From: BMS3ABIN04 sp965554225
GTDB taxonomy: Bacteria > Bacteroidota > Ignavibacteria > Ignavibacteriales > Melioribacteraceae
Length of the DNA: 59,162 nucleotides
Assembly: GCA_965554225.1 (NCBI GenBank)
Contig: CBEVZC010000003.1
Location: forward strand, 1 to 59,162
Reading direction: 5' to 3'
Positions 51,332-59,162 of the stretch are shown in pieces (positions within the stretch are counted from its first letter, which is position 1; each line of letters starts with the position of its first letter). The position numbers and the translations under genes are program-made. Below the pieces are notes generated by a model, which worked only from the letters and a program-made list of their open reading frames with translations, was not told the DNA's origin and searched no databases.

Positions 51332-54235
51332 TTACAAATTATAACTCAATGAAACAGAATATGTACTTCCTATTGAGTAACTGCTGTAAATATATTCTTT
51401 GCCTTTAAATTCTTGTGTCTTTTCAATTTTATTATTAAGAATATTATTAAAGCCAAGCTTTAGAGATAAAGTTGAAAATATTTTTTTACTAACCGAAAGG
51501 TTTAACAGATGAAACGGCTGCTCATAAACATCCGGAGCGCCTACCGACCCTACGGCAGATAGCCGTTTTCCAAAAACATTATAAAAGACACTTGCAACAA
51601 GACCTGCATCAGGATTTTCGTAATTAAGATTTAAGTTTAGGATATATGGCGACTGTCCTTGAAACGGTCTTTTGTTATCTGCGCCCGGTTCGTAAAGTTT
51701 AATACTTTCAAATTCTTTTTTATTTATATCAACTTTTGAAGAAATTAAAGAAAGGTTCCCGCCGACAGAAAAATTCTTGAATGCTTGACCAATAATATCC
51801 AACCGGGAACGAACTTCTAATTCAATTCCTTTAACCTGTGCTTTATCTACGTTTGTCCATGACAGCACGTTATTAACTGCATCCTGAATTTTAACTTCAA
51901 TAGGATTATGAAATTCCTTCATAAATAAACTCACCGAAAGAACTTCACCAGGTCTTCTAAACCATTCCCATCTTAAATCGTAGTTGTCAATTATTGTTCT
52001 GTTTAATTCGGGGTTGCCTACATAACGATCACCGCCATTGAAATCATAATTTGTAAATGGAGATATCTCTCTAAAATTAGGTCTTGCAAGCGTTTTGCTA
52101 AATGATCCTCTAATATTAATATTCTTCAAAGGAGAATAGATTAAACTTACAGAAGGCAATAAATCATCAGTTCTAATTTTACCTCTTTTTTCCCCCGCTT
52201 TAAGACTGTTTACATTCATATCTGTTGCTTCCATACGTAATCCGCCAATAAATCTAAGATCTAAAAACACAGGCAAATCAATCATACCATAAGCAGCTCT
52301 AACAATATTCTTACCATCATAATCACTGGAAGTTTGATCGGTTTCCTGAATATAGATTGGGATTCTATTCAAAGTTGTTCCGTTTCCTAAAGTATCGGTA
52401 CTTACCCAGCCAAGGAATTTATCCGAAAATAATTGGGATATATTTCCATCTACTTGTCTTAAAAATGTACCAATCCTATTTGAAGGGGAATAAACGAATC
52501 TTCTTTCTCTAAAATTTCTGTTTTTCTCAGAATAAAAGCCACCGAATTTAACTTTAGCCGTTTCTTGATTCCATTGTTTGAACGGAACGGTAAAGTTAAA
52601 ATGGAGTTCCTTTTTGTTTTCATCGGTATTTCTGAAATAACGTTCTGGTGCAAGATTCGATTTTATTCCATAAACTTTATTCTGAGTTACAAAATTGTAA
52701 AAGAACCTCAAGTCAGGCTCGTTTTGATAAGAATTTAATATAGAAGCTTCCCAGTCAAATTTCATATTTAGAATATCAAGGAACTGATGTTCGCCATTTA
52801 ATTGAAAGGATTTTAAGGACCGCTCCTTATACTGAATACTTCTAGCCTGATATAGCCAGTTTGGATCTTGATCATAAGGATAACTGCCTGAAACAAATCT
52901 AGCCGAATTTTTACCGTTTTGGTTATACATTCCATTAAAACTAATAATATGATGAGGTGTAAGTTTATAGGAAAGTTTTACTATACTGCCCCATAAAACG
53001 TTATCGGTACTTAATCTATCATTCATATTAAATGTAGTATCAAGCTGCGTTTTGTTGGGATCGACAACTCCTCTAGACCAACGACCCACCTGTCCGTCAA
53101 AATAGCCGGATTGATTTCTTTTATAACTAAGGCTAACTAAATATCCAAGTGGGTTATTTAAAAAATCAATTTGATTTCCAAGAGAGAAAGAATAACTTTG
53201 ATTAATCGGGACTGTCCGTTTGTTTGGAATTATTTCCGGTGTGAATGCTCTTGTTGCATCACTAATCTGTTTTGCTAATGCATCATCAGTTTGTGCTTTC
53301 CCTACTAACGCCAGATATGTCTCTTCACCAAAAAATGCCGGTAGATCTCTCATTCCATTATCCATGCCTAACCAATCGGTAGAACTTTCCACGGAGCCTA
53401 AACCGTTTTGATTAAATGTTAATTGAGAGTTAAAAGAACTTGAAGCAGAAAATGATAATTTTAATTTATCCGGGAAGTCTTTAGTAGTTATGTCGACCGA
53501 ACCACCCGAAAAATCACCGGATTTATCAGGTGTAAAAGTTTTAATTGCCTGGATATTGTCAATTAAATTTGAGGGTATTAAATCAATTGAACCGGCTCTT
53601 TTATAAGGATCGATGCTGGGAATTTCCGCGCCATTCAATTGTGTACTTGTATACCTATCGCCTAATCCACGAACGAATACATATTTCCCTTCTACAACAG
53701 AAACACCTACAACTTGTTTAACTGCTTCGGCTGCATTTCCCGCTCCGGATTTTGAAAACTGTTCAGCGCTAACAGCATCATTTATAGCAATTGATTTTTG
53801 TCTTTTAGAAAGAAGACTTGCTTCCGTATTATTTAACCCCTTAGCAGAAACTACAACTTCATTTATCTGAACGGCTTTAGAATTGAGTGTTATATTTATC
53901 TTAATAGGTTTATTTACTTTAACTTCAACATCTTTAACTATTTTTTTTGCATATCCAACCATTGAAAATATTAATTGATGTTTTCCAACCGGAACATTAT
54001 TGATTATATAATTGCCATCGATATCCGCGCTAGCACCTAATGTTAATCCCTGAACAATTACATTGGCGCCAATTAAAGGTTCTCCATCTGAACCATCAAG
54101 AATTTGCCCGATAATTGAACCGGTATTACTTTGGCTAAACACATTTTGTGTTATGGACATTAAAAACAGCAATGCAAATACGAATTTTTTAATTTTACTT
54201 AAACTCAAATAAGTAACTAAATTATTAGTTTTCAT
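51332..54235 (-). CDS. TonB-dependent outer-membrane receptor
   Basis: A 967-residue TonB-dependent transporter. After a signal peptide (about 1-34, ending NVFSQ) comes a carboxypeptidase-regulatory-like domain (about 38-122, GQILDGSDGEPLIGANVIVQG to VGYAKK) and a plug (about 135-260: VVEGKYVFVRGLGDRYTSTQLNGAEIPSIDP, SGDFSGGSVDITTKDFP). A ~650-residue barrel ends in VSLSYNL. The RGLGDRYTSTQLNG motif places it in a family often paired with secreted beta-helix proteins such as its downstream neighbour. GGAAGGAGAG precedes the ATG. A PHO-box-like array lies 62 bp upstream, so the likely substrate is phosphate or a phosphorus compound. No SusD-like partner is present, arguing against glycan import. 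Confidence 0.92.
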   Translation of the reverse strand: MKTNNLVTYLSLSKIKKFVFALLFLMSITQNVFSQSNTGSIIGQILDGSDGEPLIGANVIVQGLTLGASADIDGNYIINNVPVGKHQLIFSMVGYAKKIVKDVEVKVNKPIKINITLNSKAVQINEVVVSAKGLNNTEASLLSKRQKSIAINDAVSAEQFSKSGAGNAAEAVKQVVGVSVVEGKYVFVRGLGDRYTSTQLNGAEIPSIDPYKRAGSIDLIPSNLIDNIQAIKTFTPDKSGDFSGGSVDITTKDFPDKLKLSFSASSSFNSQLTFNQNGLGSVESSTDWLGMDNGMRDLPAFFGEETYLALVGKAQTDDALAKQISDATRAFTPEIIPNKRTVPINQSYSFSLGNQIDFLNNPLGYLVSLSYKRNQSGYFDGQVGRWSRGVVDPNKTQLDTTFNMNDRLSTDNVLWGSIVKLSYKLTPHHIISFNGMYNQNGKNSARFVSGSYPYDQDPNWLYQARSIQYKERSLKSFQLNGEHQFLDILNMKFDWEASILNSYQNEPDLRFFYNFVTQNKVYGIKSNLAPERYFRNTDENKKELHFNFTVPFKQWNQETAKVKFGGFYSEKNRNFRERRFVYSPSNRIGTFLRQVDGNISQLFSDKFLGWVSTDTLGNGTTLNRIPIYIQETDQTSSDYDGKNIVRAAYGMIDLPVFLDLRFIGGLRMEATDMNVNSLKAGEKRGKIRTDDLLPSVSLIYSPLKNINIRGSFSKTLARPNFREISPFTNYDFNGGDRYVGNPELNRTIIDNYDLRWEWFRRPGEVLSVSLFMKEFHNPIEVKIQDAVNNVLSWTNVDKAQVKGIELEVRSRLDIIGQAFKNFSVGGNLSLISSKVDINKKEFESIKLYEPGADNKRPFQGQSPYILNLNLNYENPDAGLVASVFYNVFGKRLSAVGSVGAPDVYEQPFHLLNLSVSKKIFSTLSLKLGFNNILNNKIEKTQEFKGKEYIYSSYSIGSTYSVSLSYNL

Positions 54236-54297
54236 TTTACTCTCCTTCCGGGATAGCTTTTTATGATTTAATTTGTTGGGTAAAACTAGCTATGGTA

Positions 54298-54337
54298 TGT
54301 TAAGTTAATATTAAGAAATGATAATGGTTATGTTAAG
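54298..54337 (-). promoter_or_regulatory. PHO-box-like array before the TonB receptor gene
   Basis: On the minus strand three 7-bp boxes CTTAACA (54337-54331), CTTAATA (54315-54309) and CTTAACA (54304-54298) fall on an 11-bp grid, with a degenerate CATTATC (54326-54320) at the remaining grid position. A TAGTTTT element (54288-54282), fitting TAnnTTT, begins 9 bp after the last box, the same gap as in the GH1 promoter. Further CTTAAT words upstream (54347-54400) are off the 11-bp grid. The array ends 62 bp before the ATG. Confidence 0.68.
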
Positions 54338-54510
54338 AAATTCAGGTATTAAGATATAAGAATTAAGGGATATTAATATTAAGATTTAGTAATAATTAAG
54401 CAACTGTTTAAATTTTATTTTATTTTCACCAATAATTTCATGTTTTTTGGAAAGTGAATGCTTCTACAAATTTATGTGTAAAGAATTGGAGTTATCTGGT
54501 TTTATAATAA

Positions 54511-55209
54511 TTAGTTATCTGCTTCATCGTCATCCAAGTCGTCATAAATATACTTTTGATATTTATGTTTTATCAAATTAGCTTCTACTATAAAGATAAC
54601 ATCTTCGGCTATATTTGTTGCCTGATCGCCTAATCTTTCCAGATGCCGGCATATTTCTAATAGTTCTACAGACTTTTCAATATCTTCAGCATTTGATTTC
54701 ATAAAATCTATAAGGAGTTCCTTATTTTCGACAAACAATACATCCAGTTCCGAATCTTTTTTTACAACCTCTTTAGCTAATTCAGAATCCTCACTATTGA
54801 AAGCATCTATTGAGTTATGCAGCATTTCTTTAGCTATTATAATCATTTCATGAATTTTTGTATTCTTATAAAAGGAAGGTTTAGGTTTTAGTTTTGGCTG
54901 GCGCAAAGCGATGTTCCTGGCTAAATCACCAACACGTTCTAAATTCGTGTTGATTGTTAAGGCTGAAATTATTAGTCTTAGATCCATTGCGACCGGCTGA
55001 TTTAATGCAATTATTTTTTGACAAGTTTTCTCAATTTTTCTATCATATTTATTTACTTTATTTTCACGCTCCAAAACTAACTTTGCAAATTCGTCATTTT
55101 CTTCTTCGAAGGATTTAACCGCTAAATCTACTTGATCTTCAACCAAGCTGGACATTTTTATTAAACGTGTTTTTAATTTTTCCAAATAAACATCAAATAA
55201 TCTTTCCAT
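54511..55209 (-). CDS. phoU: Phosphate-signalling regulator PhoU
   Basis: A 232-residue PhoU made of two three-helix bundles. PhoU links the Pst transporter to the PhoR sensor kinase and damps the response when phosphate is plentiful. Family features: the N-terminal LFDVYLEKLKTRLIKMSSLVEDQVDLA, the E/DxxxD metal-cluster patterns in NTNLERVGDLARNIA and CRHLERLGDQATNIAEDV, one per bundle. An acidic tail closes it. It is last in pstSCAB-phoU, 13 bp after pstB, the classical arrangement. Confidence 0.96.
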   Translation of the reverse strand: MERLFDVYLEKLKTRLIKMSSLVEDQVDLAVKSFEEENDEFAKLVLERENKVNKYDRKIEKTCQKIIALNQPVAMDLRLIISALTINTNLERVGDLARNIALRQPKLKPKPSFYKNTKIHEMIIIAKEMLHNSIDAFNSEDSELAKEVVKKDSELDVLFVENKELLIDFMKSNAEDIEKSVELLEICRHLERLGDQATNIAEDVIFIVEANLIKHKYQKYIYDDLDDDEADN

Positions 55210-55222
55210 TCTTACCTCTGTT

Positions 55223-56038
55223 TTATCCGAAACGACCTGTTATATAATCCTCTGTTTGTTTTACCGAAGGATTAGTAAAAATTTTAGCTGTTGAATCAAA
55301 TTCAATAAGCTCACCCATATAAAAGAATGCCGTTTTATCGCTAACTCTAGCAGCCTGCTGCATATTATGTGTTACAATAACTATTGTATATTTTTCTTTC
55401 AAATTATGAATTAACTCTTCAATTTTAGAAGTTGAAAGCGGATCAAGAGCGCTTGCCGGTTCATCCATCAATAATATTTCCGGTTTGATAGCCAACGAAC
55501 GCGCTATACATAGTCTTTGCTGCTGACCGCCTGACAGGCCTAAAGCCGACGCATGAAGTCTATCCTTAACTTCATCCCACAATGCAGCGTGAATTAAACT
55601 TTGCTCTGCCGCTTCTGCAAGTCTCTGTTTATTTTTTACACCGTTCAGTTTCAATCCGGAAACAACATTATTAAATATAGACATCGTTGGGAAAGGATTA
55701 GGTTTTTGAAAAACCATTCCAACTTTTCTTCTTAATAGAACAGGATCGAATTTCATAATATCTTTACCGTCAAGAAGTATTTCTCCGGTAATTGTACCTC
55801 CGACAATTTCATGCATTCGGTTTAAGTTCCTTAGGAATGTGGATTTGCCACAACCTGAGGGACCGATAATTGCTACAACTTTGTTGGACGGAATTGACAG
55901 CGAAATATTTTTAAGAACTTTTGTCTTTCCGAAATAAGCCGAAAGGTTTTTTACTTCAATTATATTGTTATTGCTAACTTTTTCTTCCGAGCTTTTAATT
56001 ACCGGATTGGTTTTATTTTGAATAACGTCGTTTCTCAT
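55223..56038 (-). CDS. pstB: Phosphate ABC transporter ATP-binding protein PstB
   Basis: The ATPase of the PstSCAB phosphate importer, 271 residues. Walker A GPSGCGKST, the PstB-typical RNLNRMHE stretch, Q-loop VFQKPNPFP (diagnostic of PstB), signature LSGGQQQR, Walker B ILLMDEPASALDP, and the switch histidine in VTHNMQQAARVSD are present. About 25 extra N-terminal residues precede the domain. It lies 12 bp after pstA. Confidence 0.97.
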   Translation of the reverse strand: MRNDVIQNKTNPVIKSSEEKVSNNNIIEVKNLSAYFGKTKVLKNISLSIPSNKVVAIIGPSGCGKSTFLRNLNRMHEIVGGTITGEILLDGKDIMKFDPVLLRRKVGMVFQKPNPFPTMSIFNNVVSGLKLNGVKNKQRLAEAAEQSLIHAALWDEVKDRLHASALGLSGGQQQRLCIARSLAIKPEILLMDEPASALDPLSTSKIEELIHNLKEKYTIVIVTHNMQQAARVSDKTAFFYMGELIEFDSTAKIFTNPSVKQTEDYITGRFG

Positions 56039-56050
56039 TTTGTGCCGATA

Positions 56051-56899
56051 TTAATATTTGGATCTTATTAAAAATTTAAATAGTAAACTAATTACGGAGA
56101 TAAGTCCGATTAAAATTAACGAAGCTGTCCATGCCTGCTCATTCCATTCTGTAAAAGGAGATTTAGCATAATCATAAATATAAACAGTTAAAGAAGCAAT
56201 TGGCTGAAAAATTTTAGTTGACCAGAACCTATTCCCTAAAGCAGTAAATAGTAATGGTGCCGTTTCTCCTGCTGCCCGTGCAATTGCCAACAAAATACCT
56301 GTAGCAATTCCTTTCCACGCTGATTTTAAAATAATAACTAAAGATGTTTTCCACTTTGGAATACCGAGCGCCAGACCGGCCTCTCTATAAGAATGGGGTA
56401 CAAGCCGTATCATCTCCTCAGTTGTCCGCGTAACTGTTGGTATCATTAGAATTGCAAGAGCCACTCCGCCAGCCAGTGCGGAAAAATGATGCATAGGCAA
56501 AACCACAAGTGTGTATGCAACCACACCGACGACAATAGATGGAATACCGCTCAAAACATCTGCTAAAAATCTAACAATGATCCCAAATTTATTATCACCG
56601 AATTCCGCTAAATAGATACCTGCAAAAATTCCTATCGGTAAACCTATCGCTCCGCCAATACCAATAAGAATAAATGTACCCATAATAGCATTAGCCATCC
56701 CGCCTCCTTCTTGACCAACGGGTTTAGGCATGGAAATAAAAAAATCTAAATTCAGATATGTAATTCCCTTTGAAATGGTATAGTAAAATATGAATAATAG
56801 CGGAATCACAGCTATGACTACTGAGAAAAAAGTTAACGAGAGCATAACATAGTTTGTTGATTTTCTCCGGATAAAATTTAGTCTCTTATTAACTAGCAC
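56051..56899 (-). CDS. pstA: Phosphate ABC transporter permease PstA
   Basis: A roughly 282-residue inner-membrane permease with six hydrophobic segments. The PstA-type EAxxxLG coupling helix is EAGLALGIPKWKTS, and AIARAAGETAPLLFTALG is a PstA signature. The frame opens with TTG at 56944, but this would overlap pstC by 56 bp; GTG at 56899, preceded by AGGTGG, gives an 11-bp overlap and a more normal N terminus, so it is preferred. Forms the translocation pore with PstC. Confidence 0.94.
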   Translation of the reverse strand: MLVNKRLNFIRRKSTNYVMLSLTFFSVVIAVIPLLFIFYYTISKGITYLNLDFFISMPKPVGQEGGGMANAIMGTFILIGIGGAIGLPIGIFAGIYLAEFGDNKFGIIVRFLADVLSGIPSIVVGVVAYTLVVLPMHHFSALAGGVALAILMIPTVTRTTEEMIRLVPHSYREAGLALGIPKWKTSLVIILKSAWKGIATGILLAIARAAGETAPLLFTALGNRFWSTKIFQPIASLTVYIYDYAKSPFTEWNEQAWTASLILIGLISVISLLFKFLIRSKY

Positions 56900-57875
56900 C
56901 GCCCCACCTTCTTTCGAAACTCCATACAAATAGTCTTGCTGCAATATTAATAATGATGGTTATTGCAAATAAAATTAAAGCTAATTCTATTAATGAACTT
57001 AAATATAAATCAGAGCTTGCTTCTGTAAATTCATTTGCCAGTACGCTGGCCATAGTATATGCCGGATCAAAAAGTGAAGGTGAAATCAAGGCACGATTAC
57101 CAATTACCATAGTAACTGCCATTGTTTCTCCAATAGCCCTTCCAAGCCCCAGCATTGAAGCACCTAAAATACCCGAACGGGAATTAGAAAGTACAATTTT
57201 AATTACTTCCCATTTCGTAGCACCGAGAGCAAGAGCTGCTTCTCTCTGTGAGTCAGGCACAGATTTCAAAATATCCCTTGAAATTGAAGATATGATAGGC
57301 AACACCATTATTGAAAGTATTATGGCTGCTGCCATCATTCCAAAACCATATTGAGCCCCTTGAAAAAAAGGAAGATTTCCAAAATGTTTAAATAAAAAAG
57401 GCTCCACAACATTTCTTAGTAAGGGTACTAAAACAAAAATTCCCCAAAGTCCATAAACAACACTTGGAATTCCTGCAAGAAGCTCAGTCAGAAATGAGAG
57501 AGGTTTCTCCAGCCAATTAGGAGACAGTTCCGATAAAAAAATTGCCACTCCTAAACCAAGAGGCACTGCAATTAGCAAAGCTAAAAAGGAAGAAACCAAG
57601 GTTCCGTATATTGCGGGTAAAGCGCCAAAGATTTCTTTTACCGGGTCCCAAGTAGATGTTACCAGGAAATTCCATCCAAATTTATCAATTGATAATTTTG
57701 AGCCGGCATACATCTCGTAACCCATTACCAGCACAAGTAAGAAAACCAAAAGAGCAAAGAACTGAGTTAGCTTTTTATAAATAAAATCTCCCATATTTGC
57801 CGAAGCAGTAACATGGGAGAAGACTTTATTTAATGCTAAAGATATCTTATTTTTTGAATTTGTTTGTTCTAACAA
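56889..57875 (-). CDS. pstC: Phosphate ABC transporter permease PstC
   Basis: A 328-residue inner-membrane permease, partner of PstA. Features: the N-terminal membrane helix FFALLVFLLVLVMGYEMY, the FGALPAIYGTLVSS and LLAGIPSVVYGLWG stretches, the coupling motif EAALALGATKWEV, and GLGRAIGETMAVTMVIGN, all PstC hallmarks. The start is uncertain: TTG at 57875 gives 27 extra hydrophilic residues, while ATG at 57794 (MGDFIYKKL) is closer to the usual PstC start; neither has a good ribosome-binding site. It is the second gene of the pst operon, 14 bp after pstS. Confidence 0.95.
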   Translation of the reverse strand: MLEQTNSKNKISLALNKVFSHVTASANMGDFIYKKLTQFFALLVFLLVLVMGYEMYAGSKLSIDKFGWNFLVTSTWDPVKEIFGALPAIYGTLVSSFLALLIAVPLGLGVAIFLSELSPNWLEKPLSFLTELLAGIPSVVYGLWGIFVLVPLLRNVVEPFLFKHFGNLPFFQGAQYGFGMMAAAIILSIMVLPIISSISRDILKSVPDSQREAALALGATKWEVIKIVLSNSRSGILGASMLGLGRAIGETMAVTMVIGNRALISPSLFDPAYTMASVLANEFTEASSDLYLSSLIELALILFAITIIINIAARLFVWSFERRWGGAS

Positions 57876-57889
57876 TTAAGTCTCAGAAA

Positions 57890-58936
57890 TTAATTTATTC
57901 GTTGACCATTAACAGTAATTGATTCTATCTTTTTTTCACAAAGTTTAACAACTGATTTGGGCAGTGGAGCATAATATAAGTCCTTTGCATAAGCTTCACC
58001 TTTCTCCATAGCCCAATGTAAAAACTTTACAAGCGCTTCGGCTTTCGTTTTATTTTTCATATTTTTATAGACTAGAAGCCAAGTAAATCCTGAAATGGGG
58101 TAAGAATTCTTTCCACTTGCATTAGTTAAGATAGCCCTAAGATCATCGGGCATATTTTTAGAAGCTCCTTCAGCTGCGGCAGATACTGTATTAAAGTCGG
58201 CTTTTATGAAATTACCATCTTTATTTTTTAACAACACGTAAGGCAGTTTGTTTTGAACAGCGTAAGCAAGCTCTACATATCCGATTGCACCCTCAGTTTG
58301 CTTTACCAAACCAGAAACACCTTCGTTGCCCTTTCCGCCTAAACCAACAGGCCAACTGACTGATGTACTAAAACCAACTCTTTTTGCCCATTCTTTATTA
58401 ACTTTTGATAAATAGTTAGTAAAAATATAGGAGGTTCCACTTCCATCTGATCGATGAGCAACAAGGATAGCACGATTCGGCAGTTTTACTCCCGGATTCA
58501 ATTCTTGAATTCTTTTATCGTTCCACATATAAATCTTACCCAAGAAAATATCACCTAATGTCTTACCATCTAATTTTAACACTTCTTTGACAGAAGGAAG
58601 ATTGTAACTTAATACAACTGCACCCATTACTGTAGGAATATGTAGAATTTCGGTGCCTCGTTTTTCTTTAGCTCTTTTAAGTTGTTTATCGCTCATAGGA
58701 CCATCGCTAGCTCCAAAATCTACAGTGCCTTCAGTTACTTGTCTAATACCGGCGCCGCTTCCAATCGATTGATAGTTTATTTGGGTTCCTGTCTCTTTAT
58801 TATATAAATCAAACCACTTAGAATAAATAACGTAAGGAAAAGTTGCACCTGCTCCGTTTAGCTGTACTTGTCCAATAATAATATTAGAGACAGAGCTTAA
58901 AAGAATGGCAAAAAATAAGAACAATTTGGTTTTCAT
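57890..58936 (-). CDS. pstS: Periplasmic phosphate-binding protein PstS
   Basis: A 348-residue high-affinity phosphate-binding protein delivering to PstCA. The Sec signal peptide (KTKLFLFFAILLSSVSNIIIGQ) has no lipobox, so it is soluble in the periplasm. The phosphate-site motifs are NGAGATFPYVIYSKW, IGSGAGIRQV, DFGASDGPM, and HRSDGSGTSYIFTNYLS; the conserved C-terminal YAPLPKSVVKL is present. AAGGAGT lies ahead of the ATG. It heads pstS-pstC-pstA-pstB-phoU, with a four-box Pho-type array 57 bp upstream, so induction by phosphate starvation is expected. Confidence 0.97.
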   Translation of the reverse strand: MKTKLFLFFAILLSSVSNIIIGQVQLNGAGATFPYVIYSKWFDLYNKETGTQINYQSIGSGAGIRQVTEGTVDFGASDGPMSDKQLKRAKEKRGTEILHIPTVMGAVVLSYNLPSVKEVLKLDGKTLGDIFLGKIYMWNDKRIQELNPGVKLPNRAILVAHRSDGSGTSYIFTNYLSKVNKEWAKRVGFSTSVSWPVGLGGKGNEGVSGLVKQTEGAIGYVELAYAVQNKLPYVLLKNKDGNFIKADFNTVSAAAEGASKNMPDDLRAILTNASGKNSYPISGFTWLLVYKNMKNKTKAEALVKFLHWAMEKGEAYAKDLYYAPLPKSVVKLCEKKIESITVNGQRIN

Positions 58937-58993
58937 ATTTTACAAACTCCTTTTTTTGTGTGATCAAAATTTAGCCATAAGACATTTGGGGAG

Positions 58994-59033
58994 TATTAAG
59001 AGAATGTTAAGTTAATATTAAGGAATTGTTAAG
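58994..59033 (-). promoter_or_regulatory. PHO-box-like array before pstS, four perfect-period boxes
   Basis: On the minus strand the boxes CTTAACA (59033-59027), CTTAATA (59022-59016), CTTAACA (59011-59005) and CTTAATA (59000-58994) recur at exactly 11 bp with 4-bp spacers. The core TTAACA equals the Bacillus PhoP half-site, and the 7+4 spacing equals that of the E. coli PHO box. A TAAATTTTG element (58973-58965), fitting TAnnTTT, starts 20 bp after the last box, that is, one 11-bp turn more than in the other two promoters. The gene served is pstS, the archetypal Pho target, which supports the assignment. Confidence 0.78.
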
Positions 59034-59162
59034 AAATGTGCAACCGTTATTATACGAATATATATTACACAGAAATATATTGTTGTTTATTAAGAGTAGT
59101 AATTAGGAAAAGGTAAATCAAATAGATTGAGCATAAATATATTTATAATTTACATATTTAAA

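Noticed and set aside
54347..54400. Additional CTTAAT words upstream of the TonB receptor array
   Set aside because: Their spacings (14, 16 and 17 bp) do not fit the 11-bp grid, so they are left out of the array.
58994..59033. Short regular repeats that could suggest a CRISPR-like or microsatellite element
   Set aside because: Units are 7 bp with variable 4-bp spacers and sit at a promoter; this is operator architecture, not a CRISPR array.

Overview
The window reads as about 59 kb of chromosome from an AT-rich, Gram-negative bacterium of the Bacteroidota/Chlorobiota/Ignavibacteriota group, most likely an ignavibacterium. The grounds are type IX secretion (T9SS) C-terminal sorting domains with the NYPNPFNP signature on two proteins, a TonB receptor with a carboxypeptidase-regulatory-like N-terminal domain, a menaquinone methyltransferase, a DksA-like protein of Bacteroidota type, and frequent overlapping genes. 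No phage, insertion sequence, CRISPR array, tRNA or rRNA was seen. Both window edges cut through context: an ABC-F gene enters from the left, and the promoter region of pstS lies at the right edge.

Left part (1-25.9 kb), mostly housekeeping. An ABC-F ATPase and a ROK sugar kinase converge. An rsmA-mgtE-PAP2-menG operon follows. A reverse operon, uvrA - AhpD-like - amidohydrolase - rdgB, overlaps end to end. Next come yigZ, a DUF1800/DUF1501 pair whose DUF1501 member carries both a twin-arginine start and a T9SS tail, an outer-membrane barrel and a lytic transglycosylase. The long reverse operon yggS - divIVA - punA - membrane protein - ileS - dksA-like - lspA - rluD links division, translation and envelope genes. 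Its IleRS carries a rearranged class I signature (GLHH instead of HIGH).

Middle part (26-41.7 kb): B12-dependent ribonucleotide reductase, malQ, a TerB-like protein, pta, an AI-2E-family permease, a beta-CASP hydrolase, a lipoprotein/outer-membrane pair, an RsbW-like kinase, mdh, rplU-rpmA and mgsA. Several clear intrinsic terminators separate these units.

Right part (41.8-59.16 kb) looks like a phosphate-starvation island, and it is the most interesting part of the window. Three promoter regions each carry an array of 7-bp CTTAAYA-type boxes repeated every 11 bp, the architecture of PHO boxes bound by PhoB/PhoP. A TAnnTTT element follows 9 or 20 bp downstream. The three arrays precede (1) pstS-pstC-pstA-pstB-phoU, the high-affinity phosphate transporter and its regulator; (2) a TonB-dependent receptor and a large T9SS-secreted predicted beta-helix protein, which contains an almost perfect 1.17-kb internal tandem duplication; and (3) a glycosidase (GH1) - glycosyltransferase (GT21-like) - PlcP/LpxH-like metallophosphoesterase - SMR transporter operon. 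The third set resembles the PlcP/Agt lipid-remodelling modules that replace phospholipids with glycolipids under phosphate limitation. An M28 peptidase and a second PstS-like lipoprotein lie between. The inferred picture is one regulon combining inner-membrane phosphate import, outer-membrane or surface phosphorus capture, and phosphorus sparing in the membrane. The array pattern is seen directly in the sequence; the regulator and the lipid chemistry are inferred.
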